NCBI GenBank assembly: GCA_038205135.1
Contig: JBBRCF010000006.1
Coordinates: forward strand, 1-59,307
Source of the DNA: UBA9554 sp038205135
GTDB lineage: Bacteria; Pseudomonadota; Alphaproteobacteria; Rhodobacterales; Rhodobacteraceae
DNA length: 59,307 bases
Reading direction: 5' to 3'
Shown here: one piece after another, positions 50,475 through 58,461 of the stretch
Layout: each line of letters begins with the position of its first letter
How positions within the stretch are numbered: position 1 is the stretch's first letter
Notes under the pieces: model-generated
Database searches by the model: none
Told to the model about the DNA's origin: nothing
The model's input: only the letters and a program-made list of their open reading frames with translations
Translations under genes and position numbers: made by a program

Positions 50475-51058
50475 TGCTGTTGACCCGGCGCAAGGTGCGG
50501 ATCGAAACCGAACGGCTGACCCTGCGCCCGCCGCAGCATACCGATTTCATCCCCTGGACCGAATTGCGCCGCGCCAGCGCCGAAGGTCTGGTGCCATGGG
50601 AACCGGCCTGGGCGGCCGATCACCTGACGCGCAAGGGGTTTACCAACCGGGTGATCTGGGCCCAGCGGTCGATCACGCAGGATAGCGCGCTGCCGCTGTT
50701 TCTGTTGCGGCGCCAGGATCAGAAATTGATCGGCGCGTTGACGCTGGACAACATCCGCCGTGGCCCTGCGCAAAGCGGTACGCTGGGGTATTGGATGGGG
50801 CAGCCATTCCAGCGCCAAGGCTTTATGCGCGAGGCGCTGTTGGCGATGGTCCACCACGCGTGGCAGGCCCTGGACCTCAGCCGGCTGGAAGCTGCCTGCC
50901 TGCCGGAAAACGCCGCGTCGCGCGGGGTGCTGGAGGCCTGCGGGTTCAAATACGAGGGCGTCGCGCAAAGTTACCTGCAGATCAACGGGCGCTGGCGCAC
51001 GCATGTGTTGTACGCGGCGCTGCGCCACGACCGGCGCGGGCGCACCGACGCCGGGTGA
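50474..51058 (+). CDS. GNAT family N-acetyltransferase (RimJ-like)
   Basis: A 194-residue acetyltransferase. N-terminal IETERLTLRPPQHTDF is typical, followed by GTLGYWMGQPFQRQGFMREAL (acetyl-CoA loop, Q/RxxGxG/A-like) and LEAACLPENAASRGVLEACGFKYEG. It resembles RimJ-type ribosomal-protein or peptide acetylases. ATG 50474 shares its first base with the M16 stop (TGATG); a GTG at 50471 is an alternative. The substrate cannot be read from sequence. Confidence 0.87.
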   Translation: MLLTRRKVRIETERLTLRPPQHTDFIPWTELRRASAEGLVPWEPAWAADHLTRKGFTNRVIWAQRSITQDSALPLFLLRRQDQKLIGALTLDNIRRGPAQSGTLGYWMGQPFQRQGFMREALLAMVHHAWQALDLSRLEAACLPENAASRGVLEACGFKYEGVAQSYLQINGRWRTHVLYAALRHDRRGRTDAG

Positions 51059-51212
51059 TGATCCCGATCCGACATGATGATCCGGCAAACGCCAACGCCG
51101 GGGCGGTGCGCAGGGTTTGGGCAGGACGGGCACTTCACAGCATCGTGACAGGGCCGACCGGCTCAGATCGGCGTTGCGTCATGCTAGCCTGCAGGAAACC
51201 GGAGGAATGACC

Positions 51213-52049
51213 ATGCTGCGACACGTCCTGCCCCTGATGCTTTTCGCCGTGCTGGCCGTGCCCGCCGCGGCGCAGGATCGCCGCCCCAGCCATTGCATCG
51301 CCATCGCCGATGCCGCGCCAGACATGCACTACATCCAGACCGCGAGTTTTCGCGCGCCGGTGGACAAGGGGCGGGTCCGGCTGCACTACATCGACCACGC
51401 GATGTTCCTGCTGGCGACGCCGGGCGGGCTGACGGCCATCACGGATTACGCGGGATGGATCGGCAATGTCGATTTCGTGCCCGATGTGGTGACGATGAAC
51501 CATGCCCATAGCACGCATTTCACCAGTTTTCCTGACCCGGCGATCCCGCATGTCCTGAAGGGCTGGGGCGATGCGACCGGCCCCGCCGACCATCATCTGG
51601 ATCTGGACGAGATGCTGGTGCGCAATGTGCCCACCGATATCCGTCGTGGCGCCTGGAGCGATGTCGGGGTCGGCGTCGAAGCGGGGGGAAATTCGATATT
51701 CGTGTTCGAGGTCGAGGGGCTGTGCATCGGCCATCTGGGTCATCTGCATCACATCCCCGATGATGCGCAATTCGCGGCCCTTGGCCGGCTGGATGTGGTG
51801 ATGGCGCCGGTGGATGGCGGCATGACGCTGGACCTGCCCTCGATGATCGAGGTGCTGACCCGGCTGCGGTCGTCGATCGTGATCCCGATGCACTGGTTCG
51901 GCGAGTCTACCTTGCAGGCGTTCCTGCGCGGCATGGATGGTCCGTTCGAGGTGATCGAAGCGGGCGGACCGGCTCTGGAGGTATCGGTGCGCGAACTGCC
52001 GTCGCGGCCGCGCGTGGTGGTACTGCGGCCTGCGGTGTTGCGGGAGTGA
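51213..52049 (+). CDS. Exported metallo-beta-lactamase-fold hydrolase
   Basis: A 278-residue protein with a signal peptide (LMLFAVLAVPAAAQ) and an MBL fold of the UlaG-like type. The metal block is VVTMNHAHSTHF, so the HxHxDH signature has Thr in the Asp position. Later ligands are likely in GHLGHLHH and IPMHWFGES. ATG 51213 is chosen because the GGAGG at 51201-51205 is correctly spaced from it but too close to ATG 51207. Substrate unknown. The Asp to Thr change may affect the second zinc site. Confidence 0.83.
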   Translation: MLRHVLPLMLFAVLAVPAAAQDRRPSHCIAIADAAPDMHYIQTASFRAPVDKGRVRLHYIDHAMFLLATPGGLTAITDYAGWIGNVDFVPDVVTMNHAHSTHFTSFPDPAIPHVLKGWGDATGPADHHLDLDEMLVRNVPTDIRRGAWSDVGVGVEAGGNSIFVFEVEGLCIGHLGHLHHIPDDAQFAALGRLDVVMAPVDGGMTLDLPSMIEVLTRLRSSIVIPMHWFGESTLQAFLRGMDGPFEVIEAGGPALEVSVRELPSRPRVVVLRPAVLRE

Positions 52050-52109
52050 CAGGCCGGCCACTGGTGTGCGGGTCTGGACGCGCGGGATGGCTGTGCTAAC
52101 CGTGACGCC

Positions 52110-53534
52110 ATGACCTTGCACCCCGCCACGCCTGCGTTTTTGAACAGCCTTTCCGCGCGGCTGGGGCCCAAGGGGCTGCGCGCCGCTGACGCGCGCTATC
52201 TGGAAGAGCCGCGCGGGCGATGGGCAGGGCAGGCCGCAGCGGTGGCGGCTCCGGCGTCGGTCGACGACGTGGCGGCGGTACTGGCGGCCTGCACGGCGGC
52301 GCGTGTCGGCGTCGTGCCCTATTCGGGCGGCACGGGCCTTGTGGGCGGGCAGGTGATGCCGGATGGTGCGGGGGCGCTGTTGCTGTCGCTGGAACGGATG
52401 GCCGCGGTGCGCACGGTCTATCCGGCGGAAAACGTCGCGATCGCCGAGGCGGGCTGCATCCTGCAGGACGTTCATCGGGCGGCCGAGGCGGTGGACCGCC
52501 TCTATCCGCTGACCATCGCGTCCAAGGGATCGGCACGGATCGGCGGCCTGCTGGCGACCAATGCGGGCGGCGTCAATGTGCTGCGCTATGGCAATGCGCG
52601 CGATCTGTGTCTGGGGCTGGAAGTGGTGCTTGCCGATGGCCGGATCTGGAACGGGTTGTCGCGATTGCGCAAGGACAACACCGGCTATGATCTGCGCAAC
52701 CTGATGATCGGGTCCGAAGGCACGCTGGGCGTGATCACCGCGGCCTCGCTGAAACTGGCGCCGCGCCCGGCGGGCGAAGGTACGGCGCTGATGGTGGTGC
52801 CGTCGCCCGCCGCGGCGCTGGCCCTGCTGGCTTTGGCGCGTGACCATATGGGCGAGGGGGTCAGCGCGTTCGAATTGATGAGCGGGATGGGTTTGCGGTT
52901 TCTGGCCGACAAGCTGCCCGATCTGCGGCGGCCCTTTGCAGAACCGCCAGAATGGTTCGTGCTGATCGATGTCGGGCTGGCGCGGGGGCTGGACCCGGCC
53001 GGGGCGCTGGCGGCCCTGTTTGAGGCGGGCGTGCAGGCGGGGCTGGTGACAGACGGTCTGATTGCAGCGTCCGAAACGCAGCGGCACGCGTTCTGGGAGG
53101 TGCGCGAGCAGATCCCCGAGGCGAACCGCCGGATCGGCGCGATCAGTTCGCATGACATCTCGGTGCCCTTGGGCGCGGTCGCCGAATTCATCGCACGGGC
53201 GGACGCGCATTTCGCCAGCGTCGGCGCGGCGATCGGAGGCCTGCGCATCAACTGTTTCGGCCATCTGGGTGACGGCAACCTGCATTACAATGTCTTTCCC
53301 GCGCCGGGCCGGTCGAAAGACGCCTATGTGCCACACCGCGACGCGATCCAGCACGCAGTGCATGACATTTGTCATGCGTTGGGCGGGTCGCATTCGGCGG
53401 AACACGGCATCGGGCGGCTGAAGGTGGCGGATTTGCTGCGCTATGGCGATCCGGTGAAGATCGAGATGATGCGCGGGCTGAAGGCGTTGTTCGATCCGGT
53501 GGGCATCCTCAATCCCGGCGCAGTGCTTGGGTAA
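52110..53534 (+). CDS. FAD-binding oxidoreductase, GlcD/D-2-hydroxyacid dehydrogenase type
   Basis: A 474-residue flavoenzyme. The PCMH-type FAD domain shows GVVPYSGGTGLVGGQVMP, SKGSARIGGLLATNAGGVNVLRYGNARDL and LRNLMIGSEGTLGVITAASL; the C-terminal half has RINCFGHLGDGNLHYNVF and GSHSAEHGIGRLK, typical of D-lactate/glycolate/2-hydroxyglutarate dehydrogenases. The precise substrate is open. No signal peptide. A GC hairpin and a T-run follow its stop. Confidence 0.92.
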   Translation: MTLHPATPAFLNSLSARLGPKGLRAADARYLEEPRGRWAGQAAAVAAPASVDDVAAVLAACTAARVGVVPYSGGTGLVGGQVMPDGAGALLLSLERMAAVRTVYPAENVAIAEAGCILQDVHRAAEAVDRLYPLTIASKGSARIGGLLATNAGGVNVLRYGNARDLCLGLEVVLADGRIWNGLSRLRKDNTGYDLRNLMIGSEGTLGVITAASLKLAPRPAGEGTALMVVPSPAAALALLALARDHMGEGVSAFELMSGMGLRFLADKLPDLRRPFAEPPEWFVLIDVGLARGLDPAGALAALFEAGVQAGLVTDGLIAASETQRHAFWEVREQIPEANRRIGAISSHDISVPLGAVAEFIARADAHFASVGAAIGGLRINCFGHLGDGNLHYNVFPAPGRSKDAYVPHRDAIQHAVHDICHALGGSHSAEHGIGRLKVADLLRYGDPVKIEMMRGLKALFDPVGILNPGAVLG

Positions 53535-53544
53535 AGCCGCGCTA

Positions 53545-53580
53545 GAGGGGGCGCCGCCCCCCGGGGTATTTTTGAACCAG
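53545..53580. repeat. Dispersed GGGGTATTTTTGAACCAG-type repeat, truncated at the prophage left edge
   Basis: GAGGGGGCGCCGCCCCCC followed by GGGGTATTTTTGAACCAG. It matches the repeat at 17969-18032, including the leading palindrome, up to position 53580, where similarity to that copy (which continues A(A/G)AGAAGCC) stops and phage-like sequence starts. The hairpin plus TATTTTT probably ends the upstream FAD oxidase transcript. Confidence 0.8.
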
Positions 53581-54340
53581 TGATCCGCGCTTTTTGTTTG
53601 ACAATGAACGCACGGAATTTTTCTGCAACGCAAGGGTGTTTTAGGCAGGCTAAGCATCTGATTTTCAAGGGAAAGCGTCGATGGCGCGACCTAAGGCACT
53701 GTAGCTTGGGTTTCGCAAGGCCTAAGTCATTGATTTTGTTGATAACACAAAGGTCTGGTGAAAGCCTTGGCGAAAGTCACTTTGCCGTAAAGAACTCTTC
53801 ATAAACGATCAGATTTAGGCACTGGAAAGCGCCGCTGCAGGGCTTTTATGATCTGATCAGCGCCTTCGCTCATGCAACCTTTCTGGACACGTTGTAATGC
53901 AACATGAAAAGTTGCAATTCGCCCGATCATGGGCGACGGACGCTGCCTGATGTCGCATGTTGATACACCTTCTGAACAGCTCTTGAAAAATGTTCGCGCG
54001 GCATAGGTCACACGGGGCATATCGCTAAAGGTCTCTGCCTTGTTCTGAACAAGGCGTCACCCGAGTTGCGCGCGCTTTTGAAGCTGCCTGCAACTGTGCC
54101 TGCAATCACCGATGAACCGCGCGTCAGGGCACCTGTAAGTGACCGGCACATTCAAGCGGCGGGGGACCGGCAAGTTATCATTGCGCCGATTATCGCCCAT
54201 CTGAAAGGGTCGCGTGCGCAGGCCGAGGCGTTCCGGGTCGCGGCGGCAAAGCAACCAAAGATCGGGGACTGCTGGCGTAATTTCGATGAACGGACCCTGC
54301 GGACGCGGGTGCCTGTTCTATGCTGCGACACCGTTGCCCG
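53581..54340. other. Left part of the prophage without a convincing gene
   Basis: Several open frames exist (for example TTG 54066 to 54350, and a minus-strand frame 53799-54020) but none shows a protein family I can name, and codon use is unlike the core genes. TTAGGCA-type motifs recur (near 53641, 53692 and 53815) and may be remnants of transposase end-binding sites. A 19-bp palindrome is at 54037-54055. Confidence 0.5.
54037..54055. promoter_or_regulatory. 19-bp perfect palindrome, possible phage operator
   Basis: GCCTTGTTC-T-GAACAAGGC: nine-base arms around one central base. It is in the early-region side of the prophage. The symmetric form is typical of a dimeric repressor site. No T-run follows, so a terminator is unlikely. 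Confidence 0.5.
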
Positions 54341-54496
54341 ATGGCGCTGACGAACGAACTCGCGGAGATCGGGCCCGCGCGGAACAATTTCCGCAGCATG
54401 GCGACGGTGGCGCGATCTGCCATCCAGTTGGCGGGCGATGGCCTGGTCAAGGCGGAACATCTGTGCATGGCGATGAAGATGCAGGGGGCGCGGTGA
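54341..54496 (+). CDS. Small phage-region protein of unknown function
   Basis: A 51-residue open frame starting MALTNELAEIG and rich in Ala/Met, with no recognised domain. It ends one base before the next frame, in the tight packing typical of phage early genes. It has no strong ribosome site. Existence as a gene is supported only by context. Confidence 0.45.
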   Translation: MALTNELAEIGPARNNFRSMATVARSAIQLAGDGLVKAEHLCMAMKMQGAR

Positions 54497-54497
54497 C

Positions 54498-54851
54498 ATG
54501 ACCAAGACTACGGCAACAGCATTCCCGGATCACAGAAAGGGCGATGCAATGACCATTCTTCCCACCGTTACCATGCTGGCACAGCTGCAGCATGAATTGG
54601 CCGGATGCCGCTCCAAACTTGTGAACGACTTCCACGAATTCAAGCCTGTCACTTGGCACCTTTACCAAGATCAACCCGGCGAACTAGACACATACGGCCA
54701 GCGGCTGTTTCATGAACGCGCGAATATATTGGCACTCGAAGATCGGGTGCAGAAATAGGCCGCTGAGTTGGCTAGAGAAAAGACCGTTACCTTCCACTTC
54801 GACCGCACCGATGTGGAGGTCTATGCCGATGCGCTGGAAGAACCGCGGTAG
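54498..54851 (+). pseudogene. Phage early-region ORF interrupted by an amber codon
   Basis: ATG 54498 (AGGGGGCG upstream) reads 86 codons to TAG 54756-54758, then the same frame continues AAELAREKTVTFHFDRTDVEVYADALEEPR to TAG 54849-54851. The first TAG is most simply a CAG (Gln) to TAG change. The protein is not assignable; length and place before gemA resemble small early genes of rhodobacterial Mu-like phages. ATG 54549 is an alternative start. Confidence 0.5.
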
Positions 54852-54878
54852 CAGGCCGTTCAGGCCTAGGGGTCATTG

Positions 54879-55046
54879 ATGCTGATTGCCCGGCTGATCG
54901 AGGGCGGCGACTTCGACAGGCATCGCGGTGTTGCTGACCTTGCCCAACTGGCCGCGCGCGGGATACAGCGGACCCTTGATGCCGAGGGGGAACGGGTGTT
55001 CCGTCTGCAGGACCACTTCGCAAGCGCGGCACTGGTGAAGCCATGA
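54879..55046 (+). CDS. Small phage protein upstream of gemA
   Basis: A 55-residue frame (MLIARLIEGGDFDRHRGVADL...) that overlaps gemA by ATGA. Small ORFs in this place occur in rhodobacterial Mu-like phages. Function is unknown. It is one of the few frames of the remnant still uninterrupted. Confidence 0.55.
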   Translation: MLIARLIEGGDFDRHRGVADLAQLAARGIQRTLDAEGERVFRLQDHFASAALVKP

Positions 55047-55475
55047 TCAGCAAGAACCAGACCAAACTCATCCACACCGCCGCCACCAAGCTGGGCCTGA
55101 CAGATAACGAATACCGCGCCATCCTCGCGCGGGTGGCCAATGTCACCAGTTCGTAGGACTTGGATCAGGACGGCTTTTCGGCGGTGATGGGGTTCTTCGA
55201 ATATTTGGGCTTTTCACCTTTGCAACAGATGGGGCCGGACTAAGGCGAGCGCGACGGCATGGCCAGCTTTGCGCAACTCGAACTGGTCCGCGCGATCTGG
55301 ACCGAATGGACCGGCGGCACGGGCACCGATGCCGGGCTGGCGACATGGCTTGAAACGGGTGTTCAAGGTCACGTCGCCGCGCTTTCTGACCTCTGACGCC
55401 GCTCGCAAGGCCATTGCAGCGCTGAAGCAGATGAAGGCGCTCAAGAAGGCCAAGGCGGGCAACCGCGCGGCCTGA
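55043..55475 (+). pseudogene. gemA: GemA (Mu gp16-like) regulatory protein, broken
   Basis: The frame begins MISKNQTKLIHTAATKLGL and contains the GemA blocks NEYRAILARVANVTSS, DLDQDGFSAVMGFFEYLGF, GMASFAQLELVRAIWTEWTGG. It is interrupted by TAG at 55154-55156 (likely a Lys codon) and TAA at 55241-55243 (likely a Tyr codon), and a frameshift near 55350 moves into RFKVTSPRFLTSDAARKAIAAL to TGA 55473-55475. GemA modulates host gyrase expression in Mu. The gene is clearly non-functional. Confidence 0.85.
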
Positions 55476-55495
55476 TCCGGACTGGCAAACCACAC

Positions 55496-55535
55496 AACCG
55501 GGGCGGCACCGAAAGGGCCGTCCCGGTTGCGTTTT
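55496..55535 (+). terminator. Intrinsic terminator after gemA
   Basis: AACCGGGGCGGC (55496-55507) pairs with GCCGTCCCGGTT (55517-55528), one G-T pair, 9-base loop, followed by GCGTTTT. It lies 20 bases past the gemA stop. Confidence 0.7.
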
Positions 55536-55943
55536 GGACCCCGAACGCCGGAGCCGCTAGAAACGCTTGCAGACGGGAAAGGCCGGGGCTTCCGCCACCG
55601 ACCCCCGCACGAAACACCCGGACCCCGGTCAATGTCTGCGCTCCTGCGTTCAATGGAGCCAGTGTGGGGCATTTGCAGGAACGCGGCCCGGTTGCTATGG
55701 TTTTACAGCGGGTGTCGGCCACGGAAATCCGGGATCCGTGATGTCACCGCAAGGTCCTTCGCATGAGGCGACCCGACCCTCCGTCACCGGCGCCCTCGAC
55801 ACGCTTCCCCAGATGGACCGCCCCGCGAATATCAACCGCAGGGGTTTGCGGATGTTTCGCGTTGGTCCGGGTCGGTACGGTTCATTCCAGCTGGCGCGGG
55901 CATTCCGTGCCGCCCGTTCGCCCTGGACCAAAGGACCGCCCGC
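55536..55943. other. 408-base stretch between gemA and T without an identifiable gene
   Basis: Frames are open in several phases but none resembles a protein I recognise. It probably holds fused scraps of deleted phage genes, given that gemA and T are normally separated by about 10 genes. Confidence 0.5.
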
Positions 55944-56857
55944 ATGCTTGCGACCGCCCAAAATCTGGACCTGATGTTCCGGGGTCTGAAAGCCGTCTTT
56001 GACGACGCCTTCACCGCCGCGCCCTCGCATATGGCAGAAGTGGCGATGCAAATACAGTCCGGCACCAGCGAGGAAAACTAAGCATGGCTGGGCAACTTCC
56101 CGCAATTGCGCGAATGGATCGGGCCGCGCCACATCATGAGCCTGACAGCGTATGGCTTCAAGATCGTCAACCGCAAATTCGAAAGCACCGTGTCCGTGTC
56201 GCGGGTACATACCGAGGATGACCGCATTGGCATCTTCAAGCCCGCCCTGACCGAAATGGGCCGGGTGACGGCGCAACACTCCGATGAACTGGTGTTCGGA
56301 CTTTTGGCCGATGGGTTCAATTCGACCTGCTATGACGGGCAGAACTTCTTTGATACCAAACACCCCGTTAGGGATGAAAGCGACTAAATCACGCTGGTAT
56401 CGAATATGAAGTCTGGCGCGGGTCCGGCGTGATATCTGCTGGATACCTCGCGCGGGACAAAGCCGCTGATCTGGCAGACCCGCGTTCCGCCGGAATTCAT
56501 CGCGATCAATCGTTCTGAAGATGAAAAGGTGTTCCTGAATGACGAATTCATCTATGGCATTCGGTCGCGCTGCAATGCGGGCTTTGGCCTGTGGCAATTG
56601 GCATTCGGGTCGAATGCCGGGCTGAATGCCACCATCTATGCCCCAGAACGCAAAGTGTCCGCGCCGCCATGGCTGGGCTGACGGTCGATGGGGGCCGCAA
56701 GCTGGGCATCTCCCCACGGTCCTTGTCGTGCCCCCGACGCTGGAAAGCGATGCGCTGCATCCGCTGGACACCGAAACCAAGGACGGCGGCGCGTCGAACC
56801 CGTGGAAGGGCCCAAACCTGGCGAGCCGCGAAACTGATCGTCAGGCCGTTCCTGTGA
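55944..56857 (+). pseudogene. Mu-like major head protein T, broken
   Basis: Starts MLATAQNLDLMFRGLKAVF, continues AWLGNFPQLREWIGPRHI, KIVNRKFESTVSVSR, DELVFGLLADGFN, CYDGQNFFDTKHPV, YLLDTSRGTKPLIWQ and ends (after two frameshifts near 56640 and 56715) VLVVPPTLESDAL...NPWKG...KLIVRPFL. In-frame stops at 56079-56081 (TAA, Tyr expected), 56385-56387 (TAA) and 56430-56432 (TGA, Trp expected, GPAWYLLDTSR in relatives). T forms the capsid shell in Mu. Non-functional. Confidence 0.9.
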
Positions 56858-56865
56858 GGCCGGAA

Positions 56866-57200
56866 ATGTCCGGTCTGACCCTTGCCACCTGCACCCGCGA
56901 TCTGCCCCCGGTGACGGGTGCCCCGGAATGGCTGCATCTGTTCCCGGCGGGCCGGGCGCGCCGATGGTCTGTGGGGCCGGGTCCAATCGACCGCTACTGC
57001 CGCACAGATGATCACCGCCTGCGAATATCGGTTCACCTCGCCGTCGTTCTTTCACGACAGGGCCGGACGGATCACCCGCCTCAAGGGCGCGGGGCTGGTC
57101 CACGCTCTGGCGCTGCATCTTCACGCCCTCGCACAGGATCAAGCGAGCTTGTGCCAGTCGGACGCTGCGTCCTTCGATGACTTCCTGAGCCGTTCCCCGC
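56866..57200 (+). pseudogene. Mu-like head maturation protease (gpI), fragment with internal deletion
   Basis: Starts MSGLTLATCTRDLPP..PEWLHLFPAG, then jumps (with a frame change near 56950) to DGLWGRVQSTATAAQMI, EYRFTSPSFFHDRAGRITRLKGAGLVH. The central ~60 residues of the Mu protease, with much of its catalytic core, are missing. It follows T, whereas Mu has I before T. The downstream part to 57490 is open but not recognised, apart from AKEAAICAMLGVTPERLAKG, which may be its C-terminus. Confidence 0.75.
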
Positions 57201-57490
57201 CCGCCTGTGCCAGCTTGTCGCGCCCGCTGATCAGCGGGGCCTATGCCAACGGGACAGCCGGGGCCAGCGCCACCGCCTGCGCCAAAGAAGCGGCGATCTG
57301 CGCCATGCTGGGCGTCACGCCTGAACGTCTGGCCAAGGGCGACAGGTTTCAATTCCCGTCCGTGGGCCGGGCTACGGGCGGGTTGGGTCAGGCGGCTCTG
57401 GTCACGCCTGATCTGTCCGGACGCTTTGCTGCGGGTCTCCCCTTCGCGGCGGGGCATCCGGATACCGTTTTGCTGCATATAGGGCCTGCC

Positions 57491-57868
57491 ATGAACTCGC
57501 CGGACCACATCCCCCGCCCCACCGAAATGCCGCGCCCGACAGCACAGGCTGAGCATTACGTTGCGGCTCTGGGCATGGACAAGGCGATGATCTTCCTGCT
57601 GCTGTTCGGCGGCGCGGAACTTTACCTGGGCGGATCGCCCCGCGACAACTCCGAATATATCCAGGACATCAGGCCAGACGGCGCAGCTGCGCTGTTCGCG
57701 TTGGCCCATCGGCTGCAACGCCGGGTGCCTCTAGACAGCGATTGACTTGCCGCGATGCTGCACTGGCAGGGCCAGTCAATTGCCGCCATCGCCCGGCAGC
57801 TGCGCCTGACGGGTGTGACCGTGCGCACGAAACTCAAGCGCATGGCGGAACGGGAGCGGCGCCGGTGA
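57491..57868 (+). pseudogene. mor: Mor-family transcription activator, broken by an opal codon
   Basis: ATG 57491 begins a frame with FLLLFGGAELYLGGSPRDNS and ALAHRLQRRVPLDSD, then TGA 57743-57745, then LAAMLHWQGQSIAAIARQLRLTGVTVRTKLKRM to TGA 57866-57868. The part after the stop is the helix-turn-helix of Mor/Mu C-family activators. In relatives a Trp is found at the TGA, so the change is TGG to TGA. Mor turns on the middle promoter in Mu. Position after T and I is out of Mu order. Confidence 0.78.
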
Positions 57869-58028
57869 TCCGTTGGACAGCACTGGGCGGGGTTCGCAAG
57901 GCCGGGCAGGGGTCTAATCCGCATCCATCGACCTTTCGGTTGATCCCCTTACCGGTCGGGGTACACTGCCTAGCGGATGCGCTGACTGCACATCACCGCC
58001 AGAAAATCAACTGGCATCGGGGAACGTG

Positions 58029-58406
58029 ATGACTGATGACGCCCGCGCCACGGCCCATGCCGCACTTGACCGCGCCAGCCGCGCCGCGCGTGACCTTGCA
58101 GCCCTGCCGACAAGCGACCTTGAAGCCGCCTTGCACAGCCCGTTCAATCCGGCTTCAATACTCGCTGACCGCCAAATGCCACGCGGCAAGATCGAGGCCA
58201 ATCCCGATAACGAGGCCTTTGCCCTGACCCATACACTGACCCTCACCCTGTCCGACCTCGCGGATGCGATCACCGCCGAATTCGGCACCGCGCGGCGGGT
58301 TAGTGCGTCATCCGTTCCCCGCAGGTGGAAATGCCGGGGCCGGACACTCCCGATCCCGCCAATCGCGAAATTCTGGCTTCCATCAGATAATCCCGATAAT
58401 TGCTGA
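58029..58406 (+). CDS. Uncharacterised phage-region protein
   Basis: A 125-residue intact frame (ATG 58029; GTG 58026 possible) rich in Ala/Leu helices: ATAHAALDRASRAARDLAALPTS and LTLTLSDLADAITAEFGTARRVS. The latter could be helix-turn-helix-like but the match is weak. It is the last frame in the remnant before mtnP. Function unknown. Confidence 0.5.
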   Translation: MTDDARATAHAALDRASRAARDLAALPTSDLEAALHSPFNPASILADRQMPRGKIEANPDNEAFALTHTLTLTLSDLADAITAEFGTARRVSASSVPRRWKCRGRTLPIPPIAKFWLPSDNPDNC

Positions 58407-58461
58407 ACAATTACGGCAATGCAGAAGAAGTACAGACGGTACACCAGATAAGGAGCAAGCG

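Larger units (their letters stand above)
53581..58443. mobile_element. Decayed Mu-like prophage remnant
   Basis: Recognisable Mu-type modules in decayed form: gemA (55043-55475), major head protein T (55944-56857), protease I (56866-57200) and mor (57491-57868), plus small early-region-like ORFs. No transposase A/B, tail or lysis genes were found. The left edge follows the truncated GGGGTATTTTTGAACCAG repeat and begins TG; the right edge ends ..GTACA and is followed by CCAGATAAGG, which resembles the missing continuation of that repeat (CCAGAGAAG). CCAG thus flanks both sides. Edges are tentative to a base or so. The order of the phage genes is not collinear with Mu. Confidence 0.8.

Noticed and set aside
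51135..53657. 840-codon minus-strand open frame opposite the MBL and FAD genes
   Set aside because: Low-complexity Arg/His/Gln-rich translation and no motif; both plus-strand genes are clear.
53799..54020. 73-codon minus-strand frame as phage repressor
   Set aside because: No helix-turn-helix pattern or ribosome site that I can support.
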